DNA of 64,000 bases from Clostridiales bacterium (lineage in GTDB: Bacteria > Bacillota > Clostridia > Saccharofermentanales > Saccharofermentanaceae): positions 1 to 64,000 of the forward strand of contig JAGCGK010000024.1 in the NCBI GenBank assembly GCA_017649645.1, given 5' to 3'. Below, piece by piece: positions 35,003 through 43,769 of the stretch (position 1 is the first letter of the stretch; the number at the start of each line of letters is the position of its first letter). The notes under the pieces were generated by a model. The model was given only the letters and a program-made list of their open reading frames with translations, made no database searches and was not told the origin of the DNA. Position numbers and translations under genes: made by a program.

Positions 35003-36532
35003 ATGAAACTATTCAGAACAGTATTAAGCACTGTTCTTACTGTTGTTATGGCAGCAACTATACTGCCGTTAACCGGTAAGGACATAAAAGCAGCAGAAAA
35101 GAACCAGTTGTATATCTATGGTATCAAGGTCACCGATACGAACAAAGATGACATACTTGGCGACGGATCTTTGAAATATGATCCAGTCTCAAGCACACTC
35201 ACTTTTGTAACACCTCATGATGTAATAGAAAAGACTGACAGTTATGCTCCGATATCGTTTTCCGGCGATACACTTACGATAAGAGGAACCGGAAGTTTTA
35301 TAAGCGAGAAACATTTCGGAATGATCATGATCGGCAATCTCGTTATACCGGAAGGAAGCGATATCACGATCAAGGGTAAAGAATCAGGCTATATGAATCT
35401 TGGCGGAGATCTTACCGTAAACGGCAAACTTGCACTCATTCAATCTGATCAATCAGAAGATGAAGGTGTAGCAGGCCTGGTATCAGGAAAAATTACAGTT
35501 GAAGGTACAAACGCTTCATTGACAGGTTTCGGATATAACGGCATCGCTTGTGAAAAAGCATTCAGTATAAACAGCGGTTATTTCTATGTTGAAGCAAAGG
35601 AAGTCGGAGCTTTCGGTAACTATTTCCATTTGGGAGACGGAATGAGCTTAACCCTCCCTTCCGACGGTAAGTTCGGTCATGAAGAAAAGGCTGAGTATAT
35701 TGCAAAATCCGACGGAAAGACATTTGCTACAATCATTGAGATCAAAGCTGTTTCAAATCCTACCCCTGCTTACAATTACGATACTGAAGGAGACGGAACT
35801 TTTGCAGATTTCATCGAGCGTCTTTACAATGTTGCGCTAGGACGTGAATCAGAAGCAGAAGGAAAGAAGTTCTGGGTCGATACCGTAACATCAGGATCTA
35901 ACACCGGTGCAGACTGTGCCAGAGGATTCTTGATGTCCGCTGAGTTCTTGAATAAGGGCTTAAGCAGAGAACAGTTCCTTGATGTCTTATATAGAACATT
36001 CTTTAAAAGAGAAGCTGACAGTGACGGTAAAGCATATTGGATGGACGAACTTAATAACGGAATGTCCATGGAAACCGTTATCAACAATTTTATCAATTCA
36101 CGCGAATGGTGTGATATCTGTGCTGCATACGGAGTAAGATCAGGAGCTCCGACAGCCAAGGCTACAATAGCATCTGCAAACTCTAAGGAATTTGCAAAGA
36201 GACTTTATACGGAATGTCTCGGAAGAGATGCTGAAGAAGACGGACTTAAGTTCTGGTCATTAAGTCTTACAAATCAGGAAGTAAGCGGATATGAAGCTGC
36301 AAAGCAATTCTTCACTTCTGCTGAGTTTAAAGAAAAGAATTACGACAATACGGAATTCGTAAAGAGATGCTACAAGACTTTCATGGGTCGTGATTATGAT
36401 GAAGCAGGACTTAACTACTGGGTAAATCTTCTTAATAACGGAACAGAGCGCGAAGAAGTACTTAAAGGTTTTGCTCAGTCAAAGGAATATACAGATATCT
36501 GCAATACATATGGTATTACCAGAGGAATCTGA
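35003..36532 (+). CDS. Secreted DUF4214 protein with beta-helix-like N-terminal domain
   Basis: A 509-residue exported protein. A signal peptide (about 1-32, ending IKAAEK) is followed by a beta-rich region (about 33-250) with repeated GNLVIPEG, DLTVNGK and ITVEGTN strands, like a short right-handed beta-helix or carbohydrate-binding fold. Four DUF4214-type repeats (about 265-505) end the protein, each with the GR..D..GL..W pattern, paired as in the CAP protein at 22346. GAGGAAGGG lies near the ATG. Transcribed alone between two terminators. Surface adhesion or matrix roles are possible. Confidence 0.82.
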   Translation: MKLFRTVLSTVLTVVMAATILPLTGKDIKAAEKNQLYIYGIKVTDTNKDDILGDGSLKYDPVSSTLTFVTPHDVIEKTDSYAPISFSGDTLTIRGTGSFISEKHFGMIMIGNLVIPEGSDITIKGKESGYMNLGGDLTVNGKLALIQSDQSEDEGVAGLVSGKITVEGTNASLTGFGYNGIACEKAFSINSGYFYVEAKEVGAFGNYFHLGDGMSLTLPSDGKFGHEEKAEYIAKSDGKTFATIIEIKAVSNPTPAYNYDTEGDGTFADFIERLYNVALGRESEAEGKKFWVDTVTSGSNTGADCARGFLMSAEFLNKGLSREQFLDVLYRTFFKREADSDGKAYWMDELNNGMSMETVINNFINSREWCDICAAYGVRSGAPTAKATIASANSKEFAKRLYTECLGRDAEEDGLKFWSLSLTNQEVSGYEAAKQFFTSAEFKEKNYDNTEFVKRCYKTFMGRDYDEAGLNYWVNLLNNGTEREEVLKGFAQSKEYTDICNTYGITRGI

Positions 36533-36557
36533 TCATTTTTATAGTTGAAAACATCTA

Positions 36558-36588
36558 AAGAGTTGCCAATATGGCAACTCTTTTTTAT
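36558..36588 (+). terminator. Intrinsic terminator after the DUF4214 gene
   Basis: A 10-base perfect stem (AAGAGTTGCC with GGCAACTCTT) with loop AATAT is followed by a run of T. Confidence 0.9.
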
Positions 36589-36612
36589 GTAGCAAGATAT
36601 TTTTAAAAGTGC

Positions 36613-36618
36613 TAGTAT
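36613..36618 (+). promoter_or_regulatory. Possible extended -10 for a leaderless MATE mRNA
   Basis: TAGTAT, preceded by TGC as an extended -10, ends ten bases before the MATE ATG at 36628. Initiation would fall at 36624-36626, leaving a leader of two to four bases. No Shine-Dalgarno sequence is present, which agrees with a leaderless start. A convincing -35 is not seen. Confidence 0.4.
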
Positions 36619-36627
36619 CAATCTCGT

Positions 36628-37989
36628 ATGAAAAACAGATATGAATTGGACATGCTTAACGGCAGCATAATGCCTAAGCTCATTTCCTTTGCCCTTCCCT
36701 TAATGGTATCAAGTATTCTTCAGCTCTTGTTCAATGCTGTTGATGTCATAACCGTAGGTCAGTTCACAGGCAAAGAAGCACTTGCTGCAGTCGGATCTAC
36801 TACTGCACTCATAAACATGCTCATAAATCTGTTTACCGGTGTTTCCCTGGGAACTAACGTATTGGCTGCCCGTTTCTTTGCTACAAAGATGGATAAAGAA
36901 ATGTCTGAGACAGTTCATACATCCGTTGCTTTCGCATTAATCAGCGGGATCATAATGGCTTTTGTCGGTATAATTTTCGCGAGGCCCCTGCTTCTTCTTA
37001 TGGATACAGACGTAGCCGTCATCGATCATTCTGTTCTATATATGAGGATCTACTTTATCGGCATGCCGTTTTTCATGCTCTATACTTATTGTGCAGCGAT
37101 CTTAAGAGCGATCGGAGATACCAAAAGGCCTTTGATCTTCCTTCTTATCTCAGGCATCCTGAATACAGGTCTTAATCTTCTTCTTGTAATCAAATTCCAT
37201 ATGGGTGTAAGCGGTGTTGCAATAGCTACAGTTGCTTCTCAGCTTTTGTCCTGCATCCTCGTTGTTATATGTCTTATCAGAGCAAACGGACCATATAAAC
37301 TTGATTTCAGAAAGTTAAAGATCAAATGGTCTCACCTTTTTACTATATTCAAGATCGGAATTCCTGCAGGTGTTCAGGGCACCGTGATCAACTTCTCTAA
37401 CGTACTTTTACAGGCATCCGTAAATAAGTTCGGACCTGATGCCATGGCAGGATATACATCAGCCAACAGTGTACTCGGATTTTTATTCGTGTCCATTAAC
37501 TCAGTATCACAGGCCTGCATGAGTTTCACGAGTCAGAACTACAGCGTAAGAAAGATCAAACGAATGAAAAGGATCCATATCGACTGCGTGATCCTGGAAC
37601 TTATCGTATCAGGGATCTTGGGAGGACTTGCTTTTGTCTTCGGAAGACAGCTCCTTCATATCTACACCAAGGATGCTGCCGTTATCGAATACGGTTTTGA
37701 TATACTGGCTATCACTTCAGCCACATACTTTTTGTGTTCCATCATGGACCTTTTGCCGAGTGCACTTCGCGGTATGGGAAGATCTGCGATACCGATGTTG
37801 TTTTCGATAATAGGAACGGTAGGAACAAGGATCGTATGGATATTCCTTTTGTTCCCGCATCACAAATCACTGGATTTTCTGTTTATCTCATACCCTGCTT
37901 CATGGCTGGTTACGGTCCTTATGCAGCTCACCTGCTATGTTATCGTCATCAGCATCATCAACAGAAAATACGGCAAGACTACTTCTTGA
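36628..37989 (+). CDS. MATE family efflux transporter
   Basis: A 453-residue protein with about twelve hydrophobic helices and the MATE pattern, including SFALPLMVSSILQLLFNAVDVITVGQFTGKEALAAVGSTTALINMLIN near the N-terminus and PAGVQGTVINFSNVLLQASVNKFG opening the second half. It would exchange drugs or metabolites for sodium or protons. The start ATG at 36628 has no ribosome site; a second ATG eight codons later is an alternative, also without one. The gene ends inside the convergent SDR gene by 11 bases. Confidence 0.9.
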   Translation: MKNRYELDMLNGSIMPKLISFALPLMVSSILQLLFNAVDVITVGQFTGKEALAAVGSTTALINMLINLFTGVSLGTNVLAARFFATKMDKEMSETVHTSVAFALISGIIMAFVGIIFARPLLLLMDTDVAVIDHSVLYMRIYFIGMPFFMLYTYCAAILRAIGDTKRPLIFLLISGILNTGLNLLLVIKFHMGVSGVAIATVASQLLSCILVVICLIRANGPYKLDFRKLKIKWSHLFTIFKIGIPAGVQGTVINFSNVLLQASVNKFGPDAMAGYTSANSVLGFLFVSINSVSQACMSFTSQNYSVRKIKRMKRIHIDCVILELIVSGILGGLAFVFGRQLLHIYTKDAAVIEYGFDILAITSATYFLCSIMDLLPSALRGMGRSAIPMLFSIIGTVGTRIVWIFLLFPHHKSLDFLFISYPASWLVTVLMQLTCYVIVISIINRKYGKTTS

Positions 37990-38644
37990 TCGCATTTCTC
38001 ATTGGTCTTATCACGATATCGAAAACATCCACGTTCGACGGTTTGTTGACTGCGAAAAGTACTGCCTCAGAAACGTCTTCCGGCTTTAAGACCAGTTCCT
38101 TATCAACGCCGAAACCAGCATTTCTGTATAGATCAGTATCCGTAAGATCCGGCGATATCAAAGACACCTTCACATCAGTCTTTCTTACTTCCTCGAAAAT
38201 GCTCTTCGCAAAACTCCTGATACCTGCCTTACAAGCACCGTAGCAGGCACCGTGAGGATTAACGGAATCAGCTGTAACAGACGAGATGAAAATAATATGT
38301 CCGCTCTTTCTCTGCTTCATATATGAAAGATAGTGATTTGTTATCTCGATGGGACTTAGAAGATCAGTAAGGACCATCTCTTCGCACGCATCAGAACTGA
38401 TATTCTCGTGAAGGCCATAGTAAGCACAGCCCTGGGACAAAACGATAACGTCAGGACAAGAGACGGAGTTAAGAAGTTTTCTGAGAGCTTTTCTGTCAGT
38501 AAGATCACATTCGATGAACTCGATGTTATCATCTGAAACCTTAGATATATCTCTTCCTACTCCAATTACTTCGTAGTCTTTGCTGAGCGCTTTCGCGCAA
38601 GCAAGACCGATTCCCGAAGTAGCACCAAAAACCAATGCTCTCAT
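37979..38644 (-). CDS. SDR family oxidoreductase
   Basis: A 221-residue short-chain dehydrogenase. The N-terminal MRALVFGATSGIGLACAKAL holds the TGxxxGIG-like cofactor loop (GATSGIG); the Ser of SSVTADS and the Tyr/Lys of YGACKAG form the expected catalytic set. The ATG at 38644 overlaps the TAA of the upstream gene by one base, with a GGGGGGAAGAA ribosome site in that gene's last codons; a start five codons earlier is less likely. The substrate is unknown. It is translationally coupled to the nucleosidase/photoproduct-lyase fusion. Confidence 0.85.
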   Translation of the reverse strand: MRALVFGATSGIGLACAKALSKDYEVIGVGRDISKVSDDNIEFIECDLTDRKALRKLLNSVSCPDVIVLSQGCAYYGLHENISSDACEEMVLTDLLSPIEITNHYLSYMKQRKSGHIIFISSVTADSVNPHGACYGACKAGIRSFAKSIFEEVRKTDVKVSLISPDLTDTDLYRNAGFGVDKELVLKPEDVSEAVLFAVNKPSNVDVFDIVIRPMRNAIKK

Positions 38645-40446
38645 TATTCTTCCCCCCATAAAAAGATCTTATCTTCAGGCAGATATTCACGAACTTTATT
38701 CCTCATCTTATAGATCATCTCGTAGGACAGCTCACCATAGTGTGAAACACCTTTTTCAGCCTCAAAAGGAAATGCAACTACAGGCGTATCCGGCCTTCTT
38801 TTACGCATAAGCTTAAGATAATCGGAAGAGATCCTGAACACACCGATACTTACGTCATAGACACTTTTAGCAGGGATAATGCTGAATACATCATCAACCA
38901 GATAGAAATAGTCACGTTCCCAGTCTTTATAGTAGATCATCGGATCAAAGCAGATGCGGATCTTAAAGCCCTTATTAGAACAAGTTTTGATCGCAGCCAA
39001 GCGCTTACGTAAAGGTGCAGCCTTAGTCTCGATCTTTGCAACCTTATCAGGTGACAAAGTCCAGGCAAAGATCACCTGATCAGAAGGCTCCAGATTTCTG
39101 AACATCAAAGGATTTCCGGTCTTGGTCCTGATCTCGATAGTTAAGTCTTTTCTGGTCTTAGTTGCATCAATGAATTTTTTTACGTAACCGAACATCATCT
39201 CAGAAGCAAGAAGATCAGTATCATAAGAAACGCATAGATACATCGGATGCTTAGCTAATATCTCATCGATCTCCTTAAGGATGTCATCGAAATTCATGAA
39301 AGCAACTACATTACCTGTCGGATACATTCCGCACAGATAACAGTAATCACAGTCAAATATACAGTTCATCAGACACGAGCAGTAATAGAAATGATCGTTA
39401 CCGAAGTTCTGGCAGACCTTTGAACCCTCGTAGATAAACTGGCCTCTCTGCTTAGAAAGAATGAGCGCAGGAGATCTTTTCTGAATATCGAAGTTTTGAT
39501 GAGTTCGGTTAAATATATCCTTATATGAATCGATCCAGATAATATTCTTACACTTGAAAGGCGGCTCGATCCCCTTCTCGATATACACATTCGTATAAGG
39601 AAGGTTAAGTCCCCTAAGTCTGCTGATCCTCGTATAATTCAGATCCGAAGTCTTCTTAAGATCCTTAAGTTTTGTCTCGAAGATCCTCTTCATACCTGCT
39701 TTTGATCTTGTCTCGATCCACTGACCTTCGTCAAAATCAATGAGAGTATCCATACCGTTAAGCTGTCGATAATAAACGGTACGCTTGAGCTGATTGGCCA
39801 TTGCTTCAGTAATGTGAGGAATGATCTTCTCATTATCAAGATAGACATCACCCAACGAATGATTTCTCTTAATGAAAGAAACATTCTTACAAAAATCAAT
39901 GATCCTTTGAGCATGCATGTTGATGAGCTTATAAGGCTCGAGCTTCTTTTCCAGAACATCAACACCGTCAAAAACATCAGATATGACCTTAAAAAAGATC
40001 ATCCTCTCCAACGTAAAATACGGAACACATCCTTCATATATCATTGATGATTCCATATCGAAAAGTCCCTCTCCCGAGGACTTCGGAGCCAAAACAGTTG
40101 TTATGCTGTGCTGGCTGAAACTGTTCTTATAAACAAGATCCGGATAATAAGTTCTTCCCGTGGCATCATCAGTTATCTTATTGATGAGATAAAGATCTCC
40201 AATGTTTCCGAATGAAGATCCGCAGATACCTACATTAACGACTAATGAGCTGTTATCAGGCTCATGTAACGTAAAATGGCGAGAACAGTTTCTTAGAGCA
40301 GAAACATGTCCTTCGCCAACTATTACGACTTCATAGCCATCTGAAACGAAGTGCTGATATTGATGTTCATCACTTCTTTTCTTGAGTCCCAGTATCTCGA
40401 TAAACGGTCTGGCCTCTTCATAGATGGCAGTTACAAAAGTTATCAT
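38644..40446 (-). CDS. Nucleosidase-like domain fused to spore photoproduct lyase-like radical SAM domain
   Basis: A 600-residue two-part protein. Residues about 1-170 resemble MTA/SAH nucleosidases: the E10/E11 pair (AIYEEA), M131-E132 (FDMESS) and D157 (ISDVFD) stand where the catalytic and substrate-binding Glu/Asp of that family are found. After a linker (about 170-345), residues 345-600 resemble spore photoproduct lyase, with the cluster motif C362-x3-C366-x2-C369 followed by YL, and later blocks KIRICFDPMIYYKDWERDYFYLVDDVF and VSIGVFRISSDYLKLMRKRRP. SPL repairs a thymine dimer using SAM; this fusion could couple SAM use to removal of its by-product, or act on another substrate. Function unproven. 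Confidence 0.75.
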   Translation of the reverse strand: MITFVTAIYEEARPFIEILGLKKRSDEHQYQHFVSDGYEVVIVGEGHVSALRNCSRHFTLHEPDNSSLVVNVGICGSSFGNIGDLYLINKITDDATGRTYYPDLVYKNSFSQHSITTVLAPKSSGEGLFDMESSMIYEGCVPYFTLERMIFFKVISDVFDGVDVLEKKLEPYKLINMHAQRIIDFCKNVSFIKRNHSLGDVYLDNEKIIPHITEAMANQLKRTVYYRQLNGMDTLIDFDEGQWIETRSKAGMKRIFETKLKDLKKTSDLNYTRISRLRGLNLPYTNVYIEKGIEPPFKCKNIIWIDSYKDIFNRTHQNFDIQKRSPALILSKQRGQFIYEGSKVCQNFGNDHFYYCSCLMNCIFDCDYCYLCGMYPTGNVVAFMNFDDILKEIDEILAKHPMYLCVSYDTDLLASEMMFGYVKKFIDATKTRKDLTIEIRTKTGNPLMFRNLEPSDQVIFAWTLSPDKVAKIETKAAPLRKRLAAIKTCSNKGFKIRICFDPMIYYKDWERDYFYLVDDVFSIIPAKSVYDVSIGVFRISSDYLKLMRKRRPDTPVVAFPFEAEKGVSHYGELSYEMIYKMRNKVREYLPEDKIFLWGEE

Positions 40447-40447
40447 C

Positions 40448-41806
40448 TTAGTTTCTCATACTGTGGATAGGAGCAGGGATCCTTCCGCCTCTGTTAATGA
40501 AATCAGCACAAGATGCTGTATTAACAGGCATGATAGGAGCCGTTCCGAGAAGTCCGCCGAATTCGACCTCATCACCTACGCCCTTGCCAGGAACAGGGAT
40601 GATACGAACGGCAGTTGTCTTGTTATTGAATGTACCGAGAGCCATCTCATCAGCAATGATACCTGAGATAGTTGTCGCATCCGTGTCACCAGGAATAGCG
40701 ATCATATCAAGACCAACGGAACATACGCATGTCATGGCTTCAAGCTTCTCGAGCTTCAAGCATCCTGACTTAGCGGCAGCGATCATACCCTCATCCTCAG
40801 ATACAGGGATAAACGCACCGGAAAGACCTCCAACGAATGAAGAAGCCATCGTTCCGCCCTTCTTAACCGCATCATTGAGCATTGCAAGAGCAGCTGTCGT
40901 ACCCCAGGTACCGCACTCCTCAAGACCGAATTCTTCGAGAAGTCTGGCAACGGAGTCACCTACTGCAGGAGTCGGTGCAAGTGAAAGGTCGATGATACCG
41001 AACGGTACACCGAGTCTCTCAGACGCTTCACGAGCAACAAGCTCACCAACACGAGTGATCTTAAATGCCGCTTTCTTGATAGTCTCAGCAACAACGCCGA
41101 GATCTTTGCCCTTAACAGATTCGAGAGCGTGCTTAACAACACCCGGACCCGAAATACCAACGTTAATAACGCACTCAGGCTCACCCGGTCCTAAGAAAGC
41201 ACCGGCCATAAACGGGTTATCTTCAGGGGCATTCGCGAAAACAACCAACTTGGCACAACCAAGTGCTCCGCGGTCAGCAGTTCTTTCAGCCGCTTTTTTA
41301 ATGATGATACCCATATCTCTGACGGCATCCATATTGATACCTGTTCTAGTAGATGCGAGGTTAACTGATGAACATACGAAATCCGTTACAGCGAGAGCCT
41401 CAGGAATAGAATCGAGAAGCACTTTATCAGAAGTTGTATAACCCTTCTGAACGAGAGCGGAAAAACCGCCGATAAAGTTAACTCCGCAAGCCTTCGCTGC
41501 TTTATCAAGAGCTATAGCAAAAGGTATATAGTCCTTAGCTCCGCAGGCAGCTGCAACTATGGAAATAGGAGTAACCGATATTCTCTTATGTATGATCGGT
41601 ACGTGATACTTTCTGGAGATCTCATCACCAACTTCAACAAGGCGTCCTGCATATCTGCAGATCTTGTCGTAGATCTTCTGACATGATTCCTCAACAGTTG
41701 ATGCCGAGCAATCCATAAGGTTTATACCCATTGTTATTGTACGGATATCAAGATGCTGCTCGGAGAACATCCTGGTAGTTTCCAAGATTTCAAAATCAGT
41801 AATCAT
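40448..41806 (-). CDS. DUF711 (UPF0210) family protein
   Basis: A 452-residue protein matching the DUF711/PFL-like family: it has the opening [15 protein letters not shown], the glycine-rich [16 protein letters not shown] and the [33 protein letters not shown] block. The enzymatic role is not established. It follows the 95-residue ACT protein by eight bases; that pair is conserved across Firmicutes, suggesting the ACT protein regulates or partners it. Confidence 0.9.
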   Translation of the reverse strand: MITDFEILETTRMFSEQHLDIRTITMGINLMDCSASTVEESCQKIYDKICRYAGRLVEVGDEISRKYHVPIIHKRISVTPISIVAAACGAKDYIPFAIALDKAAKACGVNFIGGFSALVQKGYTTSDKVLLDSIPEALAVTDFVCSSVNLASTRTGINMDAVRDMGIIIKKAAERTADRGALGCAKLVVFANAPEDNPFMAGAFLGPGEPECVINVGISGPGVVKHALESVKGKDLGVVAETIKKAAFKITRVGELVAREASERLGVPFGIIDLSLAPTPAVGDSVARLLEEFGLEECGTWGTTAALAMLNDAVKKGGTMASSFVGGLSGAFIPVSEDEGMIAAAKSGCLKLEKLEAMTCVCSVGLDMIAIPGDTDATTISGIIADEMALGTFNNKTTAVRIIPVPGKGVGDEVEFGGLLGTAPIMPVNTASCADFINRGGRIPAPIHSMRN

Positions 41807-41814
41807 ACAGCACC

Positions 41815-42093
41815 TCAGATCCTATGCATTGCATTGAAAAGATCGGTGTGCTGGATAGTGATCTGAACGCCGAGTTCTTCGCCAAGCTTATTGAGTTTTT
41901 CTACGATATCGGATTTCTCGATAACAACATCCTTAAGATCGACCATCATGATCATTGTAAAAAGATTATCGAGGATAGTCTGTGAGATATCTTTTATATT
42001 GATCCCCTCATCAGCCAGAAGGTTTGAGACACCTGCAATGATGCCAACTCGATCAACACCGACGACGGTAATAACAGCAGTATTTTTAGACAT
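41815..42093 (-). CDS. ACT domain protein (UPF0237)
   Basis: A small one-domain ACT protein, 92 residues from [40 protein letters not shown]. It likely binds an amino acid or similar ligand. Three in-frame ATGs (42102, 42099, 42093) follow the AAGGAG; the third has the best spacing, about ten bases, and gives the family N-terminus. It lies directly before DUF711 and after a 53-base gap. Confidence 0.9.
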   Translation of the reverse strand: MSKNTAVITVVGVDRVGIIAGVSNLLADEGINIKDISQTILDNLFTMIMMVDLKDVVIEKSDIVEKLNKLGEELGVQITIQHTDLFNAMHRI

Positions 42094-42155
42094 ATTCATC
42101 ATGCTCCTTTTCGAAAAGAATGATTCTTATTCAACAAGGATAATTATATACCAAC

Positions 42156-43769
42156 TCAGACGTATTTTGAAACGAGCGCATTAGCACATTTGATACCGTC
42201 AATGGCTGATGAAGTTATGCCTCCTGCATAACCTGCACCTTCGCCGCAAGGATAAAGACCAACAACATTTGTGCTCATAAAAGATTCCTTATCGCGAAGG
42301 ATCCTTATAGGCGAAGAACTCCTTGCTTCAACGGCCGTAAGGACAGCATCATCATCATCAAAACCCTTGATCCTCCTGCCCATCTTAACGATACCATCCT
42401 TAAGTGAATCAGATATGACTTCCGGAAAAAGTTCGTTAAGATCAGACGGCGTAACCGAAGGTTTATAACTTGGCTTTATGCGACCAAAACCGGATGGAAC
42501 CACATTATTACGGAAGGCCTTAAAGGTAGTAGACGGAGCACTGTCATTACTTCCGGCTATCTCATAAGCCTTACTCTCGAGCACCTCCTGGAACTCAACA
42601 CCGGCCAAAACTCCTTCACCGTAGATATCACTGTCAACAGGAACCAGCAAAGCGGAATTGGAGTTTTCCATATCACGGGCATAATAACTCATACCGTTAG
42701 TACAGATAGATTTAGCAGAGGAAGCGCCTGCAACTACTTCACCGCCCGGGCACATACAGAACGTATATAGTTTACGGCCGGTAACAGTATCAACTGCAAG
42801 CTTATATGAAGCAGATGATATATCATGATAATTCGCAGTATCAAAGCCGTACTGAGCAATATCGATATCCTTACGAAGATGCTCGATACGAACACCTACA
42901 GAGAAAGGCTTACTTTCCATGTTAACGCCGTTTCTAAGAAGCATTCTGAATGTATCTCTGCTGCTGTGGCCGATGGCTAGGATCATATCGTCAGTTTCTA
43001 CATCATAGTTATCCTGACCCCAATCATAATCATATCCCGTAAGCTTACCGTCTACGATCTTCAATCCGTCTACCTTAGCATCGAAAATGATCTCACCGCC
43101 CAAAGACTCGATCTCTTTACGGATATTAACGACAACTTTACGGAGATTATCGGTACCGATATGAGGATGAGAATCATAAGAAATATCTGAAGGTGCACCG
43201 AACTTTACAAAAGTATCAAAGATGAACTGTTTATAGGAATCAGAGATACCCGTATGAAGCTTACCGTCAGAAAAAGTACCTGCTCCGCCCTCACCGAACT
43301 GAACATTGTTTTCCGGATCAAGCTTTGCATTGCCGGACTTATAATTCTCAACACGTTCGACCCTCTGCTCCATGATACGGCCGCGATCATATATGATCGG
43401 CTTTAATCCGTATCTGGCAAGAACTAATCCCGCAAACATACCTGCAGGCCCAAAACCCACGATAACAGGCCTTTTAGGCATTTTGATCTCGGAATCCTTA
43501 TAGATAAAAACAGAATCTGTAAGTTCCTTATCCCTCTTTTTGAATTCAGCATCAGGAAGTACTTCTATCTTATAGTTAATGACTGTATTAGGCTTATGAC
43601 GCGCATCAACAGATTTCTTGATTATCCTTACGGCCAATTTGCCGGACTCAACATCTTTAATGGCATCGCGCATCTTGGCATTACCCGTTTTAAGCTTATA
43701 CTTAACGGCCTCATTTTCATTCACAAAATGATTCAATTCATCAGGAGCAAACTTAAATTCAAATGTCAT
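42156..43769 (-). CDS. FAD-dependent protein, COG2509 type
   Basis: A 537-residue flavoprotein. Residues about 1-95 form a basic N-terminal region, followed by the dinucleotide-binding VIVGFGPAGMFAGLVLARYG and the blocks NNVQFGEGGAGTFSDGKLHTG and GVRIEHLRKDID, which mark the uncharacterised FAD dehydrogenase group COG2509. The substrate is unknown. It overlaps the next FAD gene as ATGA, so both are one translational unit. Confidence 0.88.
   Translation of the reverse strand: MTFEFKFAPDELNHFVNENEAVKYKLKTGNAKMRDAIKDVESGKLAVRIIKKSVDARHKPNTVINYKIEVLPDAEFKKRDKELTDSVFIYKDSEIKMPKRPVIVGFGPAGMFAGLVLARYGLKPIIYDRGRIMEQRVERVENYKSGNAKLDPENNVQFGEGGAGTFSDGKLHTGISDSYKQFIFDTFVKFGAPSDISYDSHPHIGTDNLRKVVVNIRKEIESLGGEIIFDAKVDGLKIVDGKLTGYDYDWGQDNYDVETDDMILAIGHSSRDTFRMLLRNGVNMESKPFSVGVRIEHLRKDIDIAQYGFDTANYHDISSASYKLAVDTVTGRKLYTFCMCPGGEVVAGASSAKSICTNGMSYYARDMENSNSALLVPVDSDIYGEGVLAGVEFQEVLESKAYEIAGSNDSAPSTTFKAFRNNVVPSGFGRIKPSYKPSVTPSDLNELFPEVISDSLKDGIVKMGRRIKGFDDDDAVLTAVEARSSSPIRILRDKESFMSTNVVGLYPCGEGAGYAGGITSSAIDGIKCANALVSKYV

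Noticed and set aside
40497..41441. Plus-strand open frame of 314 codons
   Set aside because: Antisense to the DUF711 gene and rich in Ser/Pro/Thr, as expected from the reverse of a well-conserved coding frame.
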